Source: Cedecea neteri NBRC 105707 = ATCC 33855
GTDB taxonomy: Bacteria; Pseudomonadota; Gammaproteobacteria; Enterobacterales; Enterobacteriaceae
Direction: 5' to 3'
Assembly: GCF_001571265.1 (NCBI RefSeq)
Contig: NZ_BCTL01000038.1
Coordinates: forward strand, 1 to 64,000
Length of the DNA stretch: 64,000 nt
In this document: positions 30,621 through 40,814 of the stretch, in pieces
How the letters are laid out: the number at the start of each line of letters is the position of its first letter
How positions within the stretch are numbered: the first letter of the stretch is position 1
Position numbers and translations under genes: made by a program
Notes under the pieces: generated by a model
Seen by the model: the letters and a program-made list of their open reading frames with translations, nothing else
What the model was told of the DNA's origin: nothing
The model's database searches: none

Positions 30621-31436
30621 ATGATGTTTCCTGGTTGGCGGATTGGCCTGGATATCCAGGCAGAAGGCGTACGTGCCGCAGCGATACAGTGGCACCGACA
30701 AGGGTGGCAGTTGCGGCATTGGTGGTATTTACCTTTCCCGAAACAAACACTTGCGGACGGCATGTTACCCGAACCTGACACACTGCGCGAGGCGCTTGCG
30801 GCATGGCGCACAGAAATCCCCGTACGCCATCATCTACGGGTTGGCTTTCCGGCACAGCGAGCTTTGCAACGCCAGATCCCCAGACCTCCACGGCGGTTGC
30901 AGGAATCAGCCCAAGAAAAGTATATCGCGGGTGCAACGGCTCGCCAGCTGCAAATGCCCACGGAGCAACTCTGTTATGACTATCTGGCGGAGGATTCGTC
31001 ATTTTGCGTGACGGCGGCGAAACAGGTGGATATTGCTGCACTGCAGGCCTTTTTTGCGAGCATGAATCTCTTTCCCCGGACGATAACGCCGGGAGACAAA
31101 ATTTTGAGCGCCTTGCCTCAGGATTGCTATCCAACAGATTGTCGTTTTCTGGTTCATGAAGAGCGAGGCTACTGGCTGTGGGCGTCAGTGAACGATCGCG
31201 AACGCTCCGGCTGGCTGGATAAACGACAGGCAGTGGATTTCCCTGCTCTTTGTCAGCAGCTGGAGGCCAACGCCTGCGACATTGCCTTTAGCCACGCTGA
31301 CGTTGAAGGCTCCTGCCCGGCCGGAGCAGAAAGACTGAATGCCTGGCAACTCATTGTCCGCCAACAGCCGCCTTTACCGCGTCACGGTGGGCTTTACACG
31401 CTCGCATTAGGGCTGGCCCTGGGATCAGAACGCTAA
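30621..31436 (+). CDS. hofM: HofM, PilM-like pilus assembly protein
   Basis: This 271-residue protein matches E. coli HofM (YrfD), a PilM/ComA-type actin-like cytoplasmic protein. It begins GWRIGLDIQAEGVRAAAIQW, the expected first strands of that fold. It is first of hofMNOPQ. In E. coli these genes are needed to use double-stranded DNA as a nutrient. The stop overlaps the next start (TAATG). Confidence 0.85.
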   Translation: MMFPGWRIGLDIQAEGVRAAAIQWHRQGWQLRHWWYLPFPKQTLADGMLPEPDTLREALAAWRTEIPVRHHLRVGFPAQRALQRQIPRPPRRLQESAQEKYIAGATARQLQMPTEQLCYDYLAEDSSFCVTAAKQVDIAALQAFFASMNLFPRTITPGDKILSALPQDCYPTDCRFLVHEERGYWLWASVNDRERSGWLDKRQAVDFPALCQQLEANACDIAFSHADVEGSCPAGAERLNAWQLIVRQQPPLPRHGGLYTLALGLALGSER

Positions 31437-31984
31437 TGATGCCGCTGATAAATCTTCTGCCGTGGCGACAGCTGAGACGCCGCCATCGGCTAAAACTCTG
31501 GGGTGGCACTCTGCTGTTTGGCGTGCTTTTGATTACAGGGGTGATGCTGCTTTGGGCCCAGTTTCTCGCTGTAAAAGTGCACTGGCAACAGGTTCAAGTC
31601 AGCCAGTGGGAGACGCAAGAATCTGCCTTGAAGTCACTGTTATTGCGTCAGCAAACAGAGTTGAAAGAGAGTCAGCAGCGGCAGGCGATATTACGGGCGG
31701 AGACGGTGCGAAAAGGCAACATTTCACGTTGGGAAAGTGTGCTGAATATGCTGGCCTTGCGGTTGCCCGAAAACAGTTGGTTACAGAGCGTTAGCTGGCA
31801 AAACGAAAGCGCAATCATCTCTGGCGTGGCGGGAGATGCACGAGAACTGGAGCGGTTTGAGGCAGTGCTGGCCGATTTACCGGGCGCGTTCAAGGTCAAG
31901 CCTGGTGAGCTGCGTGATGAAAAACAAAAAGGCCTGGTTTTTACCTTCACCTTAAACCCGCAAGGTGGCGAACATGCTGAATAA
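31436..31984 (+). CDS. hofN: HofN, PilN-like inner-membrane protein
   Basis: This 182-residue protein has a short cytoplasmic amino end (PLINLLPWRQ, typical of PilN), one membrane helix at about 24-44, then a coiled coil and a small ferredoxin-like periplasmic domain. It pairs with HofM and HofO in a PilMNOP-like alignment complex. It overlaps hofM by one base. Confidence 0.85.
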   Translation: MMPLINLLPWRQLRRRHRLKLWGGTLLFGVLLITGVMLLWAQFLAVKVHWQQVQVSQWETQESALKSLLLRQQTELKESQQRQAILRAETVRKGNISRWESVLNMLALRLPENSWLQSVSWQNESAIISGVAGDARELERFEAVLADLPGAFKVKPGELRDEKQKGLVFTFTLNPQGGEHAE

Positions 31985-32444
31985 CCTGGAGCGCCTTATT
32001 GATGGACATGTTGCATATCGAGTATTGGGCCTGTTGGGGGGCCTGTTTGCTGTCGCGCTAATCTGCTTGTGGCTGTGGGTTTGGCCCTTGCGGCAGCAGT
32101 TGCAGGCGAAAGAACAGCACAACCAGCAGCGCTGGCAGCATGTGCTTTCTTTGCAGCGGCAAATCGCAGCTTTGCCGAAACCAGAGCCGTTACCTGATGT
32201 CGTTCCTCTGGAGACGTTTTCTGCCATGGCCGCGGTAAAGCGAACCGGAGGGAGGTTAGTGAAGTGGCAGCCCGATCCGCGACATTCTGTGTTGGAAGTG
32301 CTGCTTCCCTGGCCCAGGGTGCCACCGTTTTTTAGGGAACTGTCCGGCTATGGGGGGCTGAAGCTGCCAGCCTTTATTTTGAGCGAAGCTGGGGAACAGG
32401 TGCGGGTTTTGGTCACACTGGAGTTTACCGATGAAAGTCGCTAG
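31974..32444 (+). CDS. hofO: HofO, PilO-like inner-membrane protein
   Basis: This protein has 156 residues from the ATG at 31974, with one membrane helix near 20-40 and a periplasmic region. Position between hofN and hofP, size and topology identify it; sequence similarity alone is weak. A GTG at 31965 would add three residues but sits too close to its ribosome site. It overlaps hofN by 11 bp and hofP by 14 bp. Confidence 0.75.
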   Translation: MLNNLERLIDGHVAYRVLGLLGGLFAVALICLWLWVWPLRQQLQAKEQHNQQRWQHVLSLQRQIAALPKPEPLPDVVPLETFSAMAAVKRTGGRLVKWQPDPRHSVLEVLLPWPRVPPFFRELSGYGGLKLPAFILSEAGEQVRVLVTLEFTDESR

Positions 32445-32823
32445 CTGGATGTTACTGGCCGCGCTCAGTTCGTCGCTGCAAGCGTTGCCTCGTAATCCGT
32501 TTCTTTTGCCCGTATCACCCTGTGAGGCGTTACTTAAGCGTCTTGACCGCTGGCAATTACACGGCGTGTTTTCCCCGACTGGCTCTGCAGAAAGCATTGC
32601 CTTAATGAAATTCTCCGGGAAACGCTGGCAAAGGGTAAAAGAAGGTTTTTTTCTGGAGCCGGATGTGCAGGTGACCATGCTTCTTGAGCGGCAAATGCGG
32701 GGCACGCTCACCGGCGTCTGCGAAGGGCGCTATTACCACTGGGAAATACAGGGAGGAATCAATGATAAGACATATCGTGGCAAGCGGACTGATACTGATG
32801 CCCCTGACGGGATGGGCGAATGA
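32431..32823 (+). CDS. hofP: HofP, PilP-like periplasmic protein
   Basis: This 130-residue protein has an amino-terminal signal peptide (MKVASWMLLAALSSSLQALP). The rest fits the short PilP/GspC beta domain that links the inner-membrane complex to the secretin (WQLHGVFSPTGSAESIALMK). Its 3' end overlaps hofQ by 62 bp. The call rests on context and shape. Confidence 0.75.
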   Translation: MKVASWMLLAALSSSLQALPRNPFLLPVSPCEALLKRLDRWQLHGVFSPTGSAESIALMKFSGKRWQRVKEGFFLEPDVQVTMLLERQMRGTLTGVCEGRYYHWEIQGGINDKTYRGKRTDTDAPDGMGE

Positions 32824-34009
32824 TCGCGTCACTCTGACGTTAGATGAAACACCGGTCGTGCAGGTTTTGCAGGCGCTGGCCGAGCAGCAAAACTTCAACG
32901 TGGTGATTGCGCCTGAGGTGGCGGGAAATCTCTCGCTACGTTTGGCTGATGTGTCCTGGGAGCAGGCTTTCCAGCAAGTACTCAGATTGGCAAACCTGAC
33001 TTCATTAAAGACGGGCAATATTCTTCAAATTCAGCAGAAACAGGATCCGGCGCAACGACGCGCTCAGCAAGAGGCTGCTCGTAAGCAAAAAGCGCTTGAG
33101 CAGCCGCTAGTCCAGGCGGTTTATACGCTGCGCTATGCTGAAGCCGCCGACCTTGCCGCGGGAATAAAAGCTAATGAAGAAAAATTGCTTGGGCCCAGGG
33201 GCAGCATTACCGTGGATAAGCGCACAAACCGTCTGGTGCTGCATGACAGCCAGCAGGCGCAAAAGCGTGTTGCGGCCTGGATTAAAGATATGGATGTTTC
33301 GATGGGGCAGGTCGAGCTGTCCGCGCATATTGTCACCATTAACCAGGACAAGCTACGCGAGCTCGGCGTGAAGTGGAGTGCCCCGTCAGGTGATATGGAG
33401 TCCGGGCTATACCAGACCACAACAGTCTCAAGTGAGTTAGCGGTGAAAGCGCCAACCACGACCGTGGGGTTTAATATTGGCCGAATCAACGGCCGGATGC
33501 TTGAGCTGGAGCTCAGCGCGCTTGAACAGCAACAGCAGCTGGAAATCATAGCCAGCCCGCGCCTGCTGGTGGCACACCAACAGTCTGCCAGCATCAAACA
33601 GGGCACCGAAATTCCCTATCAGGTATCCAACGGGAAAAATGAAGCGACCTCGGTGGAATTTAAGGAGGCGGTACTGGGTATGGAGGTGACGCCGACATTG
33701 AGCCACCACGGGGTGATTCGCCTGAAGCTTCGCATCAGCCAAAATATGCCTGGGCGCAGTATCCAACATGCGGATGGGGAGGCGCTCGCCATTGATAAAC
33801 AAGAGATCGAAACGCAAGTCGAGGTGAAGGATGGTGAGACGCTGGCGTTAGGCGGAATCTTTCAACAGCAGAACAACCACACTCGGGATAGCGTTCCTTT
33901 GCTGGGAAATATTCCTTTTATCGGCCAATTGTTTCGCCACGACGGGAAAAAGCACCAACGTCGGGAATTAGTCGTGTTCATCACACCCAGACTGATTGCG
34001 TTGCCCTAG
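32762..34009 (+). CDS. hofQ: HofQ, type IV pilus/DNA-uptake secretin
   Basis: HofQ is an outer-membrane secretin of 412 residues from the ATG at 32762, preceded by GGAGG. A signal peptide covers residues 1-20. STN/N-domains (about 25-170) precede the secretin core, with EFKEAVLGMEVTPTL and the closing motif RRELVVFITPRLI. Secretins of this group (PilQ, ComE) form the pore for pilus or DNA passage. It ends the hof operon. Confidence 0.93.
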   Translation: MIRHIVASGLILMPLTGWANDRVTLTLDETPVVQVLQALAEQQNFNVVIAPEVAGNLSLRLADVSWEQAFQQVLRLANLTSLKTGNILQIQQKQDPAQRRAQQEAARKQKALEQPLVQAVYTLRYAEAADLAAGIKANEEKLLGPRGSITVDKRTNRLVLHDSQQAQKRVAAWIKDMDVSMGQVELSAHIVTINQDKLRELGVKWSAPSGDMESGLYQTTTVSSELAVKAPTTTVGFNIGRINGRMLELELSALEQQQQLEIIASPRLLVAHQQSASIKQGTEIPYQVSNGKNEATSVEFKEAVLGMEVTPTLSHHGVIRLKLRISQNMPGRSIQHADGEALAIDKQEIETQVEVKDGETLALGGIFQQQNNHTRDSVPLLGNIPFIGQLFRHDGKKHQRRELVVFITPRLIALP

Positions 34010-34262
34010 CGGGTTTCTTCTTCAGCCTGAGGGTTTTTCTGCCAAACAGCGCCCAGGTGTTTGACGGCAGAGAGGAATTAGCTTACAAGGTGTACCGTTT
34101 CGGGAGGCAGGGTATTTAGAGCCTGTGGCCGGTAAAGCTGGCGCACGCTTTTCGTCCCGAGCCAGGCGCCAGGTGATTTATTCGGTTGCCAAACCCCCTT
34201 GAGTGTTGAGATAATTTTTAGTCTGATTCTCGAACTCACGCTTATGAGGTTTCAGTTCATGT

Positions 34263-34295
34263 CCCGCCGCAGCAAGTTGTTACCGGGCGGGTTTA
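34263..34295 (+). promoter_or_regulatory. GC-rich hairpin in the aroK leader
   Basis: CCCGCC (34263-34268) and GGCGGG (34286-34291) enclose a 17-base loop and are followed by TTTATC, about 35 bp before the aroK start. It resembles a weak terminator or attenuator. The 319-bp hofQ-aroK gap (34010-34328) otherwise shows no ORF; it presumably carries the aroK promoters. Confidence 0.45.
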
Positions 34296-34328
34296 TCATC
34301 AACGAATTGTCTTAGTAGTACCGAAAAA

Positions 34329-34850
34329 ATGGCAGAGAAACGCAATATCTTTCTGGTTGGGCCTATGGGTGCCGGCAAAAGCACTATTGGGCGTCAGTTA
34401 GCTCAGCAACTCAATATGGAATTTTTCGATTCTGATCAAGAGATTGAGAAACGTACCGGAGCTGATGTGGGCTGGGTATTCGACGTTGAAGGCGAAGAAG
34501 GCTTCCGCGATCGCGAAGAAAAAATCATTAATGAACTCACTGAAAAACAGGGCATCGTGCTGGCTACCGGTGGCGGCTCTGTGAAGTCTCGTGAAACCCG
34601 CAATCGTCTTTCCGCCCGTGGCGTAGTGGTTTACCTTGAAACCACCATTGAGAAACAGCTTGCACGTACTCAGCGCGATAAAAAACGTCCGCTGCTGCAG
34701 GTTGAGACTCCACCTCGTGAAGTGTTGGAAACGCTAGCAGGCGAACGCAATCCTCTGTATGAAGAGATTGCAGATGTCACGATTCGCACCGATGATCAAA
34801 GCGCCAAAGTGGTCGCAAACCAGATCATTCATATGCTGGAAAGCAACTGA
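34329..34850 (+). CDS. aroK: AroK, shikimate kinase I
   Basis: AroK (173 residues, as in E. coli) phosphorylates shikimate in the chorismate pathway. The P-loop [11 protein letters not shown] is at about 11-21. The DSDQEIE segment binds shikimate and the lid has [10 protein letters not shown]. It starts the aroK-aroB-damX-dam-rpe-gph-trpS superoperon. Confidence 0.97.
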   Translation: MAEKRNIFLVGPMGAGKSTIGRQLAQQLNMEFFDSDQEIEKRTGADVGWVFDVEGEEGFRDREEKIINELTEKQGIVLATGGGSVKSRETRNRLSARGVVVYLETTIEKQLARTQRDKKRPLLQVETPPREVLETLAGERNPLYEEIADVTIRTDDQSAKVVANQIIHMLESN

Positions 34851-34908
34851 TTCTGGCTTAATCAAGAAACGCCTGCGGGCAAAGCAACAATAAGGTGGGC
34901 TCCGCGTA

Positions 34909-35997
34909 ATGGAGAGGCTGACAGTCACTCTCGGGGAACGTAGTTACCCTATTACCATTGCCGCCGGGTTATTCAATGACCCGGCTTCCTTTTGGCCGCT
35001 GAAGGCTGGCGACCAGACTATGCTGGTTACCAATGAAACCCTTGCACCGCTCTATCTGGACAAGGTTCGTGGTCTTCTGGAACAGGCAGGCGTTAAAGTG
35101 GATACCGTCATTCTTCCGGATGGCGAACAGTTTAAAAGCCTCGCGGTGCTTGATACCGTCTTTACGGCGCTGTTGGAAAAGCCCCACGGTCGCGACACGA
35201 CCTTAATTGCTTTAGGCGGTGGTGTTGTGGGCGATTTAACCGGTTTTGCCGCGGCGAGCTATCAGCGCGGGGTACGTTTTATCCAGGTCCCTACCACACT
35301 GCTTTCGCAGGTGGACTCCTCCGTTGGCGGCAAAACGGCCGTTAACCATCCCCTCGGCAAAAACATGATTGGCGCGTTCTACCAGCCCGCTTCGGTGGTG
35401 GTGGATCTCGATTGCCTGTCGACTTTGCCTGCGCGGGAGCTGGCTTCAGGCCTGGCGGAAGTCATTAAATACGGCATCATTCTGGACGGCGAGTTCTTTG
35501 ACTGGCTGGAAGAGAATATCGACGCATTGTTGAAGTTGGACGGTCAGGCAATGGCGTACTGCATTCGTCGTTGTTGTGAGCTGAAGGCCGAAGTTGTTGC
35601 CGCAGACGAGCGAGAAAGCGGCTTACGTGCTTTACTGAATCTGGGTCATACGTTTGGCCATGCTATTGAAGCCGAAATGGGCTATGGCAACTGGCTACAT
35701 GGCGAAGCCGTGGCGGCCGGGATGGTGATGGCGGCGCGAACCGCTCAGCGCCTGGGTCAATTCAGTGAGGCAGAAGTTCAGCGCGTGATCGCGCTGCTGG
35801 TACGAGCCGGGTTACCGGTTAACGGGCCGCAGGAAATGTCCCCTGACGCGTATATGCCCCACATGATGCGTGACAAAAAAGTATTAGCTGGCGAGCTGCG
35901 TTTGATTCTGCCGCTGGCGATAGGGAAGAGTGAAGTACGCGGTGGAGTACCGCACGATGTCGTTCTATCAGCCATTGCTGATTGCCAGCAGGCTTAA
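34909..35997 (+). CDS. aroB: AroB, 3-dehydroquinate synthase
   Basis: AroB (362 residues) makes 3-dehydroquinate from DAHP using NAD and a divalent metal. The NAD-binding [13 protein letters not shown] and metal-binding region [11 protein letters not shown] (His ligands), with [10 protein letters not shown], are intact. It follows aroK by 58 bp. Confidence 0.97.
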   Translation: MERLTVTLGERSYPITIAAGLFNDPASFWPLKAGDQTMLVTNETLAPLYLDKVRGLLEQAGVKVDTVILPDGEQFKSLAVLDTVFTALLEKPHGRDTTLIALGGGVVGDLTGFAAASYQRGVRFIQVPTTLLSQVDSSVGGKTAVNHPLGKNMIGAFYQPASVVVDLDCLSTLPARELASGLAEVIKYGIILDGEFFDWLEENIDALLKLDGQAMAYCIRRCCELKAEVVAADERESGLRALLNLGHTFGHAIEAEMGYGNWLHGEAVAAGMVMAARTAQRLGQFSEAEVQRVIALLVRAGLPVNGPQEMSPDAYMPHMMRDKKVLAGELRLILPLAIGKSEVRGGVPHDVVLSAIADCQQA

Positions 35998-36071
35998 CAA
36001 CTAGAATTTTAATAGTATTTAACTTCGGGCGTGATGCAGAGATGGGCATACGCCTTTGAGTGGGGTGTTAA

Positions 36072-37364
36072 ATGGATGAGTTTAAACCAGAAGACGAGCT
36101 GAAACCCGATCCAAGCGATCGTCGTCCTGGGCGTTCCCGCAAACCTGACGAGTTCGAGAAAGAACCGCAGATCAACGTTGATGACGTCGATCTTGATGCG
36201 GACGAACGCCGTCCTTCTCGTTCACGCCGCGAGCGCGAAGTAGAGGTTGAGGAAGAGTACGAAGGTGATGATGGCCTGGCCGCAGAACCTCGTCCGGCGC
36301 GTGGACGTAAAAAGGCAGCAAAACAGAAAGCGCCTGCTTCTCGTCAGCACATCATGATGGGCGTCGGGATTCTGGTACTGCTGCTGCTTATCATCGGCAT
36401 CGGTTCAGCCCTGAAAGCGCCTTCATCCACCCCAGATACTGCCGAGCAAAAACCAGGCGCAGAGAAGAACATCGATCTCTCCGGTTCGAACGGTGCGGCA
36501 TCTGCCGACCAGGCAAACGCCGCTCAGCCACAGTCAGGGAATACTCCAGCTGTTGGCCAGCAGAATCCGCAGGATGTTTCCCTGCCGCCTATTTCCTCTA
36601 CGCCAACTCAGGCGCAGACTCAGCCGCAGCCGGAAGGGCAGCAGCGCGTTGAGGTTCCAGGGAACCTGAATAACGCACTGACTCAGCCTCAGCAGCAGGG
36701 CCAGATTGACAACGTGGCCAGTAATTCCACGCTGCCAACTGAACCAGCTACTGTCGCGCCAATCGCTGGCAGCAAAACCGAGCCGCGTAAGCTGGCCGGT
36801 ACCCAGGAACCAACCCGCACCGTTGAATCTCGCCCTGAGCGCAAGAAAACGGTGATTGAGCCAGTACGTAAAGCCGAGCCTAAACCGCAGGTTAAAGCTG
36901 AAAGCAAGCCAGTTGCTACGGCGAAACGTAGCGAACCAGCCCCGGCTGTTTCTGCCCCGATTACCGCGCCATCAACCAGCGCTGCCACTTCAACCCCGGC
37001 GCCGAAAGCAACAGCATCTACTGCACCTAAAGCGGCACCGCAGGCTGCAGCGACGGCAAGTACTGGCGGCACAGTAACCGGTGACGCAAGCGCCATTAAG
37101 AGTGCGCCAGGCAGCCACTACACGCTGCAGCTGAGCTCTTCTTCAAACTCGGCAAACCTGAATGCATGGGCGAAAAAAGAGAACCTGCAGCACTATATGG
37201 TTTATCAGACTCAGCGTAACGGCCAGCCCTGGTTTGTGCTTGTGAGCGGTGTTTATGCCACGAAAGACGATGCAAAACGCGCGGTGACAAGCCTGCCGGC
37301 AGACGTTCAGGCGAAGAACCCGTGGGCAAAACCTATTCATCAGGTGCAGTCTGACCTCAAGTGA
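36072..37364 (+). CDS. damX: DamX, SPOR-domain cell-division protein
   Basis: DamX (430 residues) has a charged cytoplasmic amino end, one membrane helix at about 94-113 ([17 protein letters not shown]), a long Pro/Ala/Gln/Thr-rich periplasmic linker, and a carboxy SPOR domain (about 345-425, [20 protein letters not shown]). SPOR domains bind denuded septal peptidoglycan. Antisense ORFs here arise from the Ala/Pro-rich linker. Confidence 0.96.
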   Translation: MDEFKPEDELKPDPSDRRPGRSRKPDEFEKEPQINVDDVDLDADERRPSRSRREREVEVEEEYEGDDGLAAEPRPARGRKKAAKQKAPASRQHIMMGVGILVLLLLIIGIGSALKAPSSTPDTAEQKPGAEKNIDLSGSNGAASADQANAAQPQSGNTPAVGQQNPQDVSLPPISSTPTQAQTQPQPEGQQRVEVPGNLNNALTQPQQQGQIDNVASNSTLPTEPATVAPIAGSKTEPRKLAGTQEPTRTVESRPERKKTVIEPVRKAEPKPQVKAESKPVATAKRSEPAPAVSAPITAPSTSAATSTPAPKATASTAPKAAPQAAATASTGGTVTGDASAIKSAPGSHYTLQLSSSSNSANLNAWAKKENLQHYMVYQTQRNGQPWFVLVSGVYATKDDAKRAVTSLPADVQAKNPWAKPIHQVQSDLK

Positions 37365-37427
37365 AAATAAGCGCAGTCGCTGTCGGAGCCTTTCCACAGC
37401 TGGATAAGGTGTAAATAGTAAGACAGC

Positions 37428-38252
37428 ATGAAAAAAAATCGCGCTTTTCTGAAATGGGCAGGGGGAAAGTTCCCCCTGCTGGACGACATAAAAAAGCATC
37501 TGCCGCAAGGCGACTGTCTGATTGAGCCCTTCGTTGGCGCCGGGTCGGTATTTCTCAATACCGACTATCAGCGCTATATCCTCGCGGACATCAACAGCGA
37601 TCTGATTAACCTCTACGATATCGTCAAAAACCGCGCGGATGAGTACGTGCGGGAGTCTCGTTTGCTGTTCACCAAAGAGCAAAACGAAGAGGCTACCTAT
37701 TACGCCTTCCGCGTCGAATTTAATCAGTGCACCGACAAATTCCGGCGCGCGGTGTTGTTTTTGTACCTCAACCGTCATTGTTACAACGGCCTGTGCCGTT
37801 ATAATCTGCGCGGTGAATTTAACGTGCCGTTTGGCCGCTACAGCAAACCTTACTTCCCGGAAGAGGAACTGTACAACTTTGCTGAACGGGCTAAAAATGC
37901 CACTTTTGTCTGCCAGTCATATGACGTCAGCATGGTAAACGTTGCCGCAGGTTCCGTTGTGTATTGCGATCCGCCTTACGCGCCGCTTTCCGCCACCGCC
38001 AACTTTACCGCTTATCACACGGACAGCTTCAGCATGGTGCAACAGAGGCATCTGGCGGAGCTGGCTGAAAAACTGCGTGAGCAGAGCATCCCGGTGGTGA
38101 TTTCCAATCACGATACCGAGCTCACTCGCGAGTGGTACAAGAATGCTACCGATTTCCGTAAGCTGCAGGTAAGACGCAGCATCAGCAGAAACGGTGGAGC
38201 ACGTAACAAGGTGGACGAACTTCTGGCGCTTTATAAAGTAAAGCTTGCCTGA
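37428..38252 (+). CDS. dam: Dam, DNA adenine methylase (GATC)
   Basis: Dam (274 residues) methylates the adenine of GATC for mismatch repair, replication timing and gene control. The SAM-binding motif FLKWAGGKFPLL is at about 6-17 and the catalytic motif DPPYAPLS at about 181. It is close to E. coli Dam (278 residues). Confidence 0.97.
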   Translation: MKKNRAFLKWAGGKFPLLDDIKKHLPQGDCLIEPFVGAGSVFLNTDYQRYILADINSDLINLYDIVKNRADEYVRESRLLFTKEQNEEATYYAFRVEFNQCTDKFRRAVLFLYLNRHCYNGLCRYNLRGEFNVPFGRYSKPYFPEEELYNFAERAKNATFVCQSYDVSMVNVAAGSVVYCDPPYAPLSATANFTAYHTDSFSMVQQRHLAELAEKLREQSIPVVISNHDTELTREWYKNATDFRKLQVRRSISRNGGARNKVDELLALYKVKLA

Positions 38253-38297
38253 GCCGTTTCGCCCGCCGCTGAAGATGAATGACTCCTGGAGAAGCGG

Positions 38298-38975
38298 ATG
38301 AAACAGTATTTGATTGCCCCCTCAATCCTCTCTGCCGACTTCGCCCGACTGGGCGAGGATACGGCTAAAGCGCTTGCAGCAGGTGGTGACGTTGTCCATT
38401 TTGACGTCATGGACAACCACTATGTCCCTAACCTGACAATGGGGCCGATGGTGCTCAAAGCGCTGCGCGATTACGGTATTACTGCGCCTATCGACGTCCA
38501 TCTGATGGTGAAGCCGGTTGACCGTATCATTCCTGATTTCGCCGCTGCCGGCGCCAGCATTATTACCTTCCATCCCGAAGCTTCTGAACATGTCGATCGC
38601 TCCCTGCAGCTTATCAAAGAGCATGGCTGTAAAGCGGGTCTGGTACTTAACCCGGCGACCTCCCTTTCCTGGCTGGATCACGTCATGGACAAACTGGATG
38701 TGATTTTGCTGATGTCCGTCAACCCTGGGTTTGGCGGGCAGTCGTTTATTCCACACACGCTGGAAAAGCTGCGCCAGGTTCGCGAACGCATTGATGCCTC
38801 CGGCTATGATATTCGCCTTGAAGTGGACGGCGGCGTTAAAGCCGACAATATTGCGGAAATCGCCGCTGCGGGTGCAGATATGTTCGTCGCAGGTTCCGCT
38901 ATTTTCGGCCAGCCTGACTATAAAGCGGTGGTTGACCGCATGCGTTCTGAACTGGCTAAGGTAAGTCATGGATAA
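38298..38975 (+). CDS. rpe: Rpe, ribulose-phosphate 3-epimerase
   Basis: Rpe (225 residues) interconverts ribulose 5-phosphate and xylulose 5-phosphate. Family motifs are present: [27 protein letters not shown] with the catalytic Asp and metal ligands, and the phosphate-binding EVDGGV and FVAGSAIF. Its stop overlaps gph by eight bases. Confidence 0.97.
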   Translation: MKQYLIAPSILSADFARLGEDTAKALAAGGDVVHFDVMDNHYVPNLTMGPMVLKALRDYGITAPIDVHLMVKPVDRIIPDFAAAGASIITFHPEASEHVDRSLQLIKEHGCKAGLVLNPATSLSWLDHVMDKLDVILLMSVNPGFGGQSFIPHTLEKLRQVRERIDASGYDIRLEVDGGVKADNIAEIAAAGADMFVAGSAIFGQPDYKAVVDRMRSELAKVSHG

Positions 38976-39681
38976 GTTTCAAAAAATTCGAGGCGTTGCC
39001 TTCGATCTCGACGGCACGCTCATCGACACGGCGCTTGGCCTGAGCCAGGCCGTTGATCTGGCGCTTTATGCGCTTGAACTGCCTGTGGCAGGTGAAGATC
39101 GCGTTGTAACCTGGATTGGCAACGGCGCGGATATCATGATGCAGCGGGCGCTTAAGTGGTCGCTGAAAGATAAAGAGCCCGACCTCGCCCAGCTGAATAT
39201 GGCGCGCAAACTGTTCGATCGCTACTATGCGGAAACGGTTGAAGAAGGGAGCTTCCTGTTCCCTGGCGTGGCCGCAACGCTTGCTGCTCTGAAAGAGAAA
39301 GGCCTGCCGCTCGCCGTGGTTACCAACAAACCCACGCCTTTTGTCACGCCGCTGCTGGAAGATCTGGGCATTGCCCAATATTTCCAGACCATCATCGGCG
39401 GTGACGATGTGAAAGAGAAAAAGCCGCACCCGGAAGCGCTATACAAAGTTATGGAAACCCTGGGGCTGGCGGCGGATGAGCTGCTTTTTGTCGGCGACTC
39501 CCGCAATGATATTCAGGCTGCAAAGGCGGCCGGCTGCCCGAGCGTCGGCCTGACCTGGGGCTATAACTATGGCGAAGCGATTGGGCTGAGCAACCCGGAC
39601 GTGGTGTTCGATCGTTTCGCAGACTTATTGCCCGCTTTCGGGCTACCACCTTTAGCAAATCAGGAAGCAGAACATGAGTAA
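38968..39681 (+). CDS. gph: Gph, phosphoglycolate phosphatase
   Basis: Gph (237 residues) is a HAD phosphatase that removes 2-phosphoglycolate, partly arising from repair of DNA 3' ends. Motif I is DLDGTLIDT (about 13-21), motif II VVTNK, motif III/IV KPHPEAL and [12 protein letters not shown]. It overlaps both rpe and trpS by eight bases, so it is translationally coupled. Confidence 0.96.
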   Translation: MDKFQKIRGVAFDLDGTLIDTALGLSQAVDLALYALELPVAGEDRVVTWIGNGADIMMQRALKWSLKDKEPDLAQLNMARKLFDRYYAETVEEGSFLFPGVAATLAALKEKGLPLAVVTNKPTPFVTPLLEDLGIAQYFQTIIGGDDVKEKKPHPEALYKVMETLGLAADELLFVGDSRNDIQAAKAAGCPSVGLTWGYNYGEAIGLSNPDVVFDRFADLLPAFGLPPLANQEAEHE

Positions 39682-40678
39682 GCCCATCGTATTTAGCGGC
39701 GCCCAGCCGTCAGGCGAATTAACTATCGGTAACTACATGGGTGCGCTGCGTCAGTGGGTAAACATGCAGGATGATTACCATTGCATTTACTGCATCGTTG
39801 ACCAGCATGCGATCACCGTTCGCCAGGACCCGACCGCGCTGCGCAAAGCGACGCTGGACACCCTGGCGCTGTACCTGGCCTGCGGCATTGACCCGAAAAA
39901 GAGCACCATTTTTGTTCAGTCCCACGTGCCGGAGCACGCGCAGCTGGGCTGGGTGCTGAACTGCTACACCTATTTCGGCGAGCTGAGCCGTATGACTCAG
40001 TTCAAGGACAAATCTGCCCGCTATGAAGAAAACATCAACGCCGGCCTGTTTGATTATCCGGTGCTGATGGCGGCAGACATTCTGCTGTACCAGACCAACC
40101 AGGTGCCGGTGGGTGAAGACCAGAAACAACATCTGGAGCTGAGCCGCGACGTTGCCAGTCGTTTTAACGCGCTGTACGGCGACATATTCAAAGTGCCGGA
40201 GCCGTTCATTCCTAAGTCCGGCGCCCGCGTGATGTCCCTGCTGGAGCCAACCAAGAAGATGTCCAAGTCTGACGATAACCGCAATAACGTTATCGGCCTG
40301 CTGGAAGATCCGAAATCCGTGGTGAAGAAGATCAAACGCGCGGTGACCGACTCCGAAGAGCCGCCTGTTGTGCGTTACGATGTGAAAGAAAAGGCCGGGG
40401 TGTCTAACCTGCTGGATATTCTTTCCGGCGTCACCGGCAAAGCGATTCCTGAGCTGGAAGCCAGCTTTGAAGGCAAGATGTATGGCCATCTCAAGGGCGA
40501 AGTGGCGGAAGCCGTGTCCGGTATGCTGACCGAGCTTCAGGAGCGCTATCACCGTTACCGTAACGATGAAGCTTTCCTGCAGCAGGTGATGAAAGAGGGC
40601 TCAGAAAAAGCGCGTGCTCGCGCCGGTGAGACGCTGAAAAAAGTGTACGAAGCGATCGGGTTCGTCGCTCACCCATAA
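39674..40678 (+). CDS. trpS: TrpS, tryptophanyl-tRNA synthetase
   Basis: TrpS (334 residues) charges tRNA-Trp. The class I signatures are visible: the HIGH-like TIGN in [17 protein letters not shown], and KMSKS at about residue 195. It is the last gene of the superoperon and is followed by a strong terminator. Confidence 0.98.
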   Translation: MSKPIVFSGAQPSGELTIGNYMGALRQWVNMQDDYHCIYCIVDQHAITVRQDPTALRKATLDTLALYLACGIDPKKSTIFVQSHVPEHAQLGWVLNCYTYFGELSRMTQFKDKSARYEENINAGLFDYPVLMAADILLYQTNQVPVGEDQKQHLELSRDVASRFNALYGDIFKVPEPFIPKSGARVMSLLEPTKKMSKSDDNRNNVIGLLEDPKSVVKKIKRAVTDSEEPPVVRYDVKEKAGVSNLLDILSGVTGKAIPELEASFEGKMYGHLKGEVAEAVSGMLTELQERYHRYRNDEAFLQQVMKEGSEKARARAGETLKKVYEAIGFVAHP

Positions 40679-40695
40679 TCTTTCCCTATGAATAG

Positions 40696-40723
40696 CCCGC
40701 CGCCTGGCGGGTTATTTCTTTTT
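40696..40723 (+). terminator. Intrinsic terminator of trpS
   Basis: CCCGCC (40696-40701), four-base loop, GGCGGG (40706-40711), then TTATTTCTTTTTT. It ends the superoperon before yhfZ. Confidence 0.88.
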
Positions 40724-40768
40724 TGTGACTGCATTCTCCTTTTGTCATTTTCCCCTTTGCCATCTATA

Positions 40769-40806
40769 TTCAATTTTATGAAGATATATTCATTCAATAA
40801 ATTGAA
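40769..40806. promoter_or_regulatory. Inverted repeat just before yhfZ, candidate autoregulatory operator
   Basis: Outer arms TTCAATTT (40769-40776) and AAATTGAA (40799-40806) are perfect. They enclose a second repeat ATGAA (40778-40782) / TTCAT (40789-40793). The element ends nine bases before the yhfZ ATG, so binding would block transcription or translation of the operon. YhfZ, a winged-helix protein encoded next to it, is the natural candidate ligand. Confidence 0.55.
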
Positions 40807-40814
40807 GATAACCG

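Noticed and set aside
30583..31134. 183-residue ORF opposite hofM
   Set aside because: Antisense to HofM, Pro- and Ser-rich, no domain.
36689..37096. 135-residue hydrophobic ORF opposite damX
   Set aside because: It is the reverse reading of the Ala/Pro/Thr-rich linker of DamX, which gives an Ala/Val/Gly-rich string resembling membrane segments.
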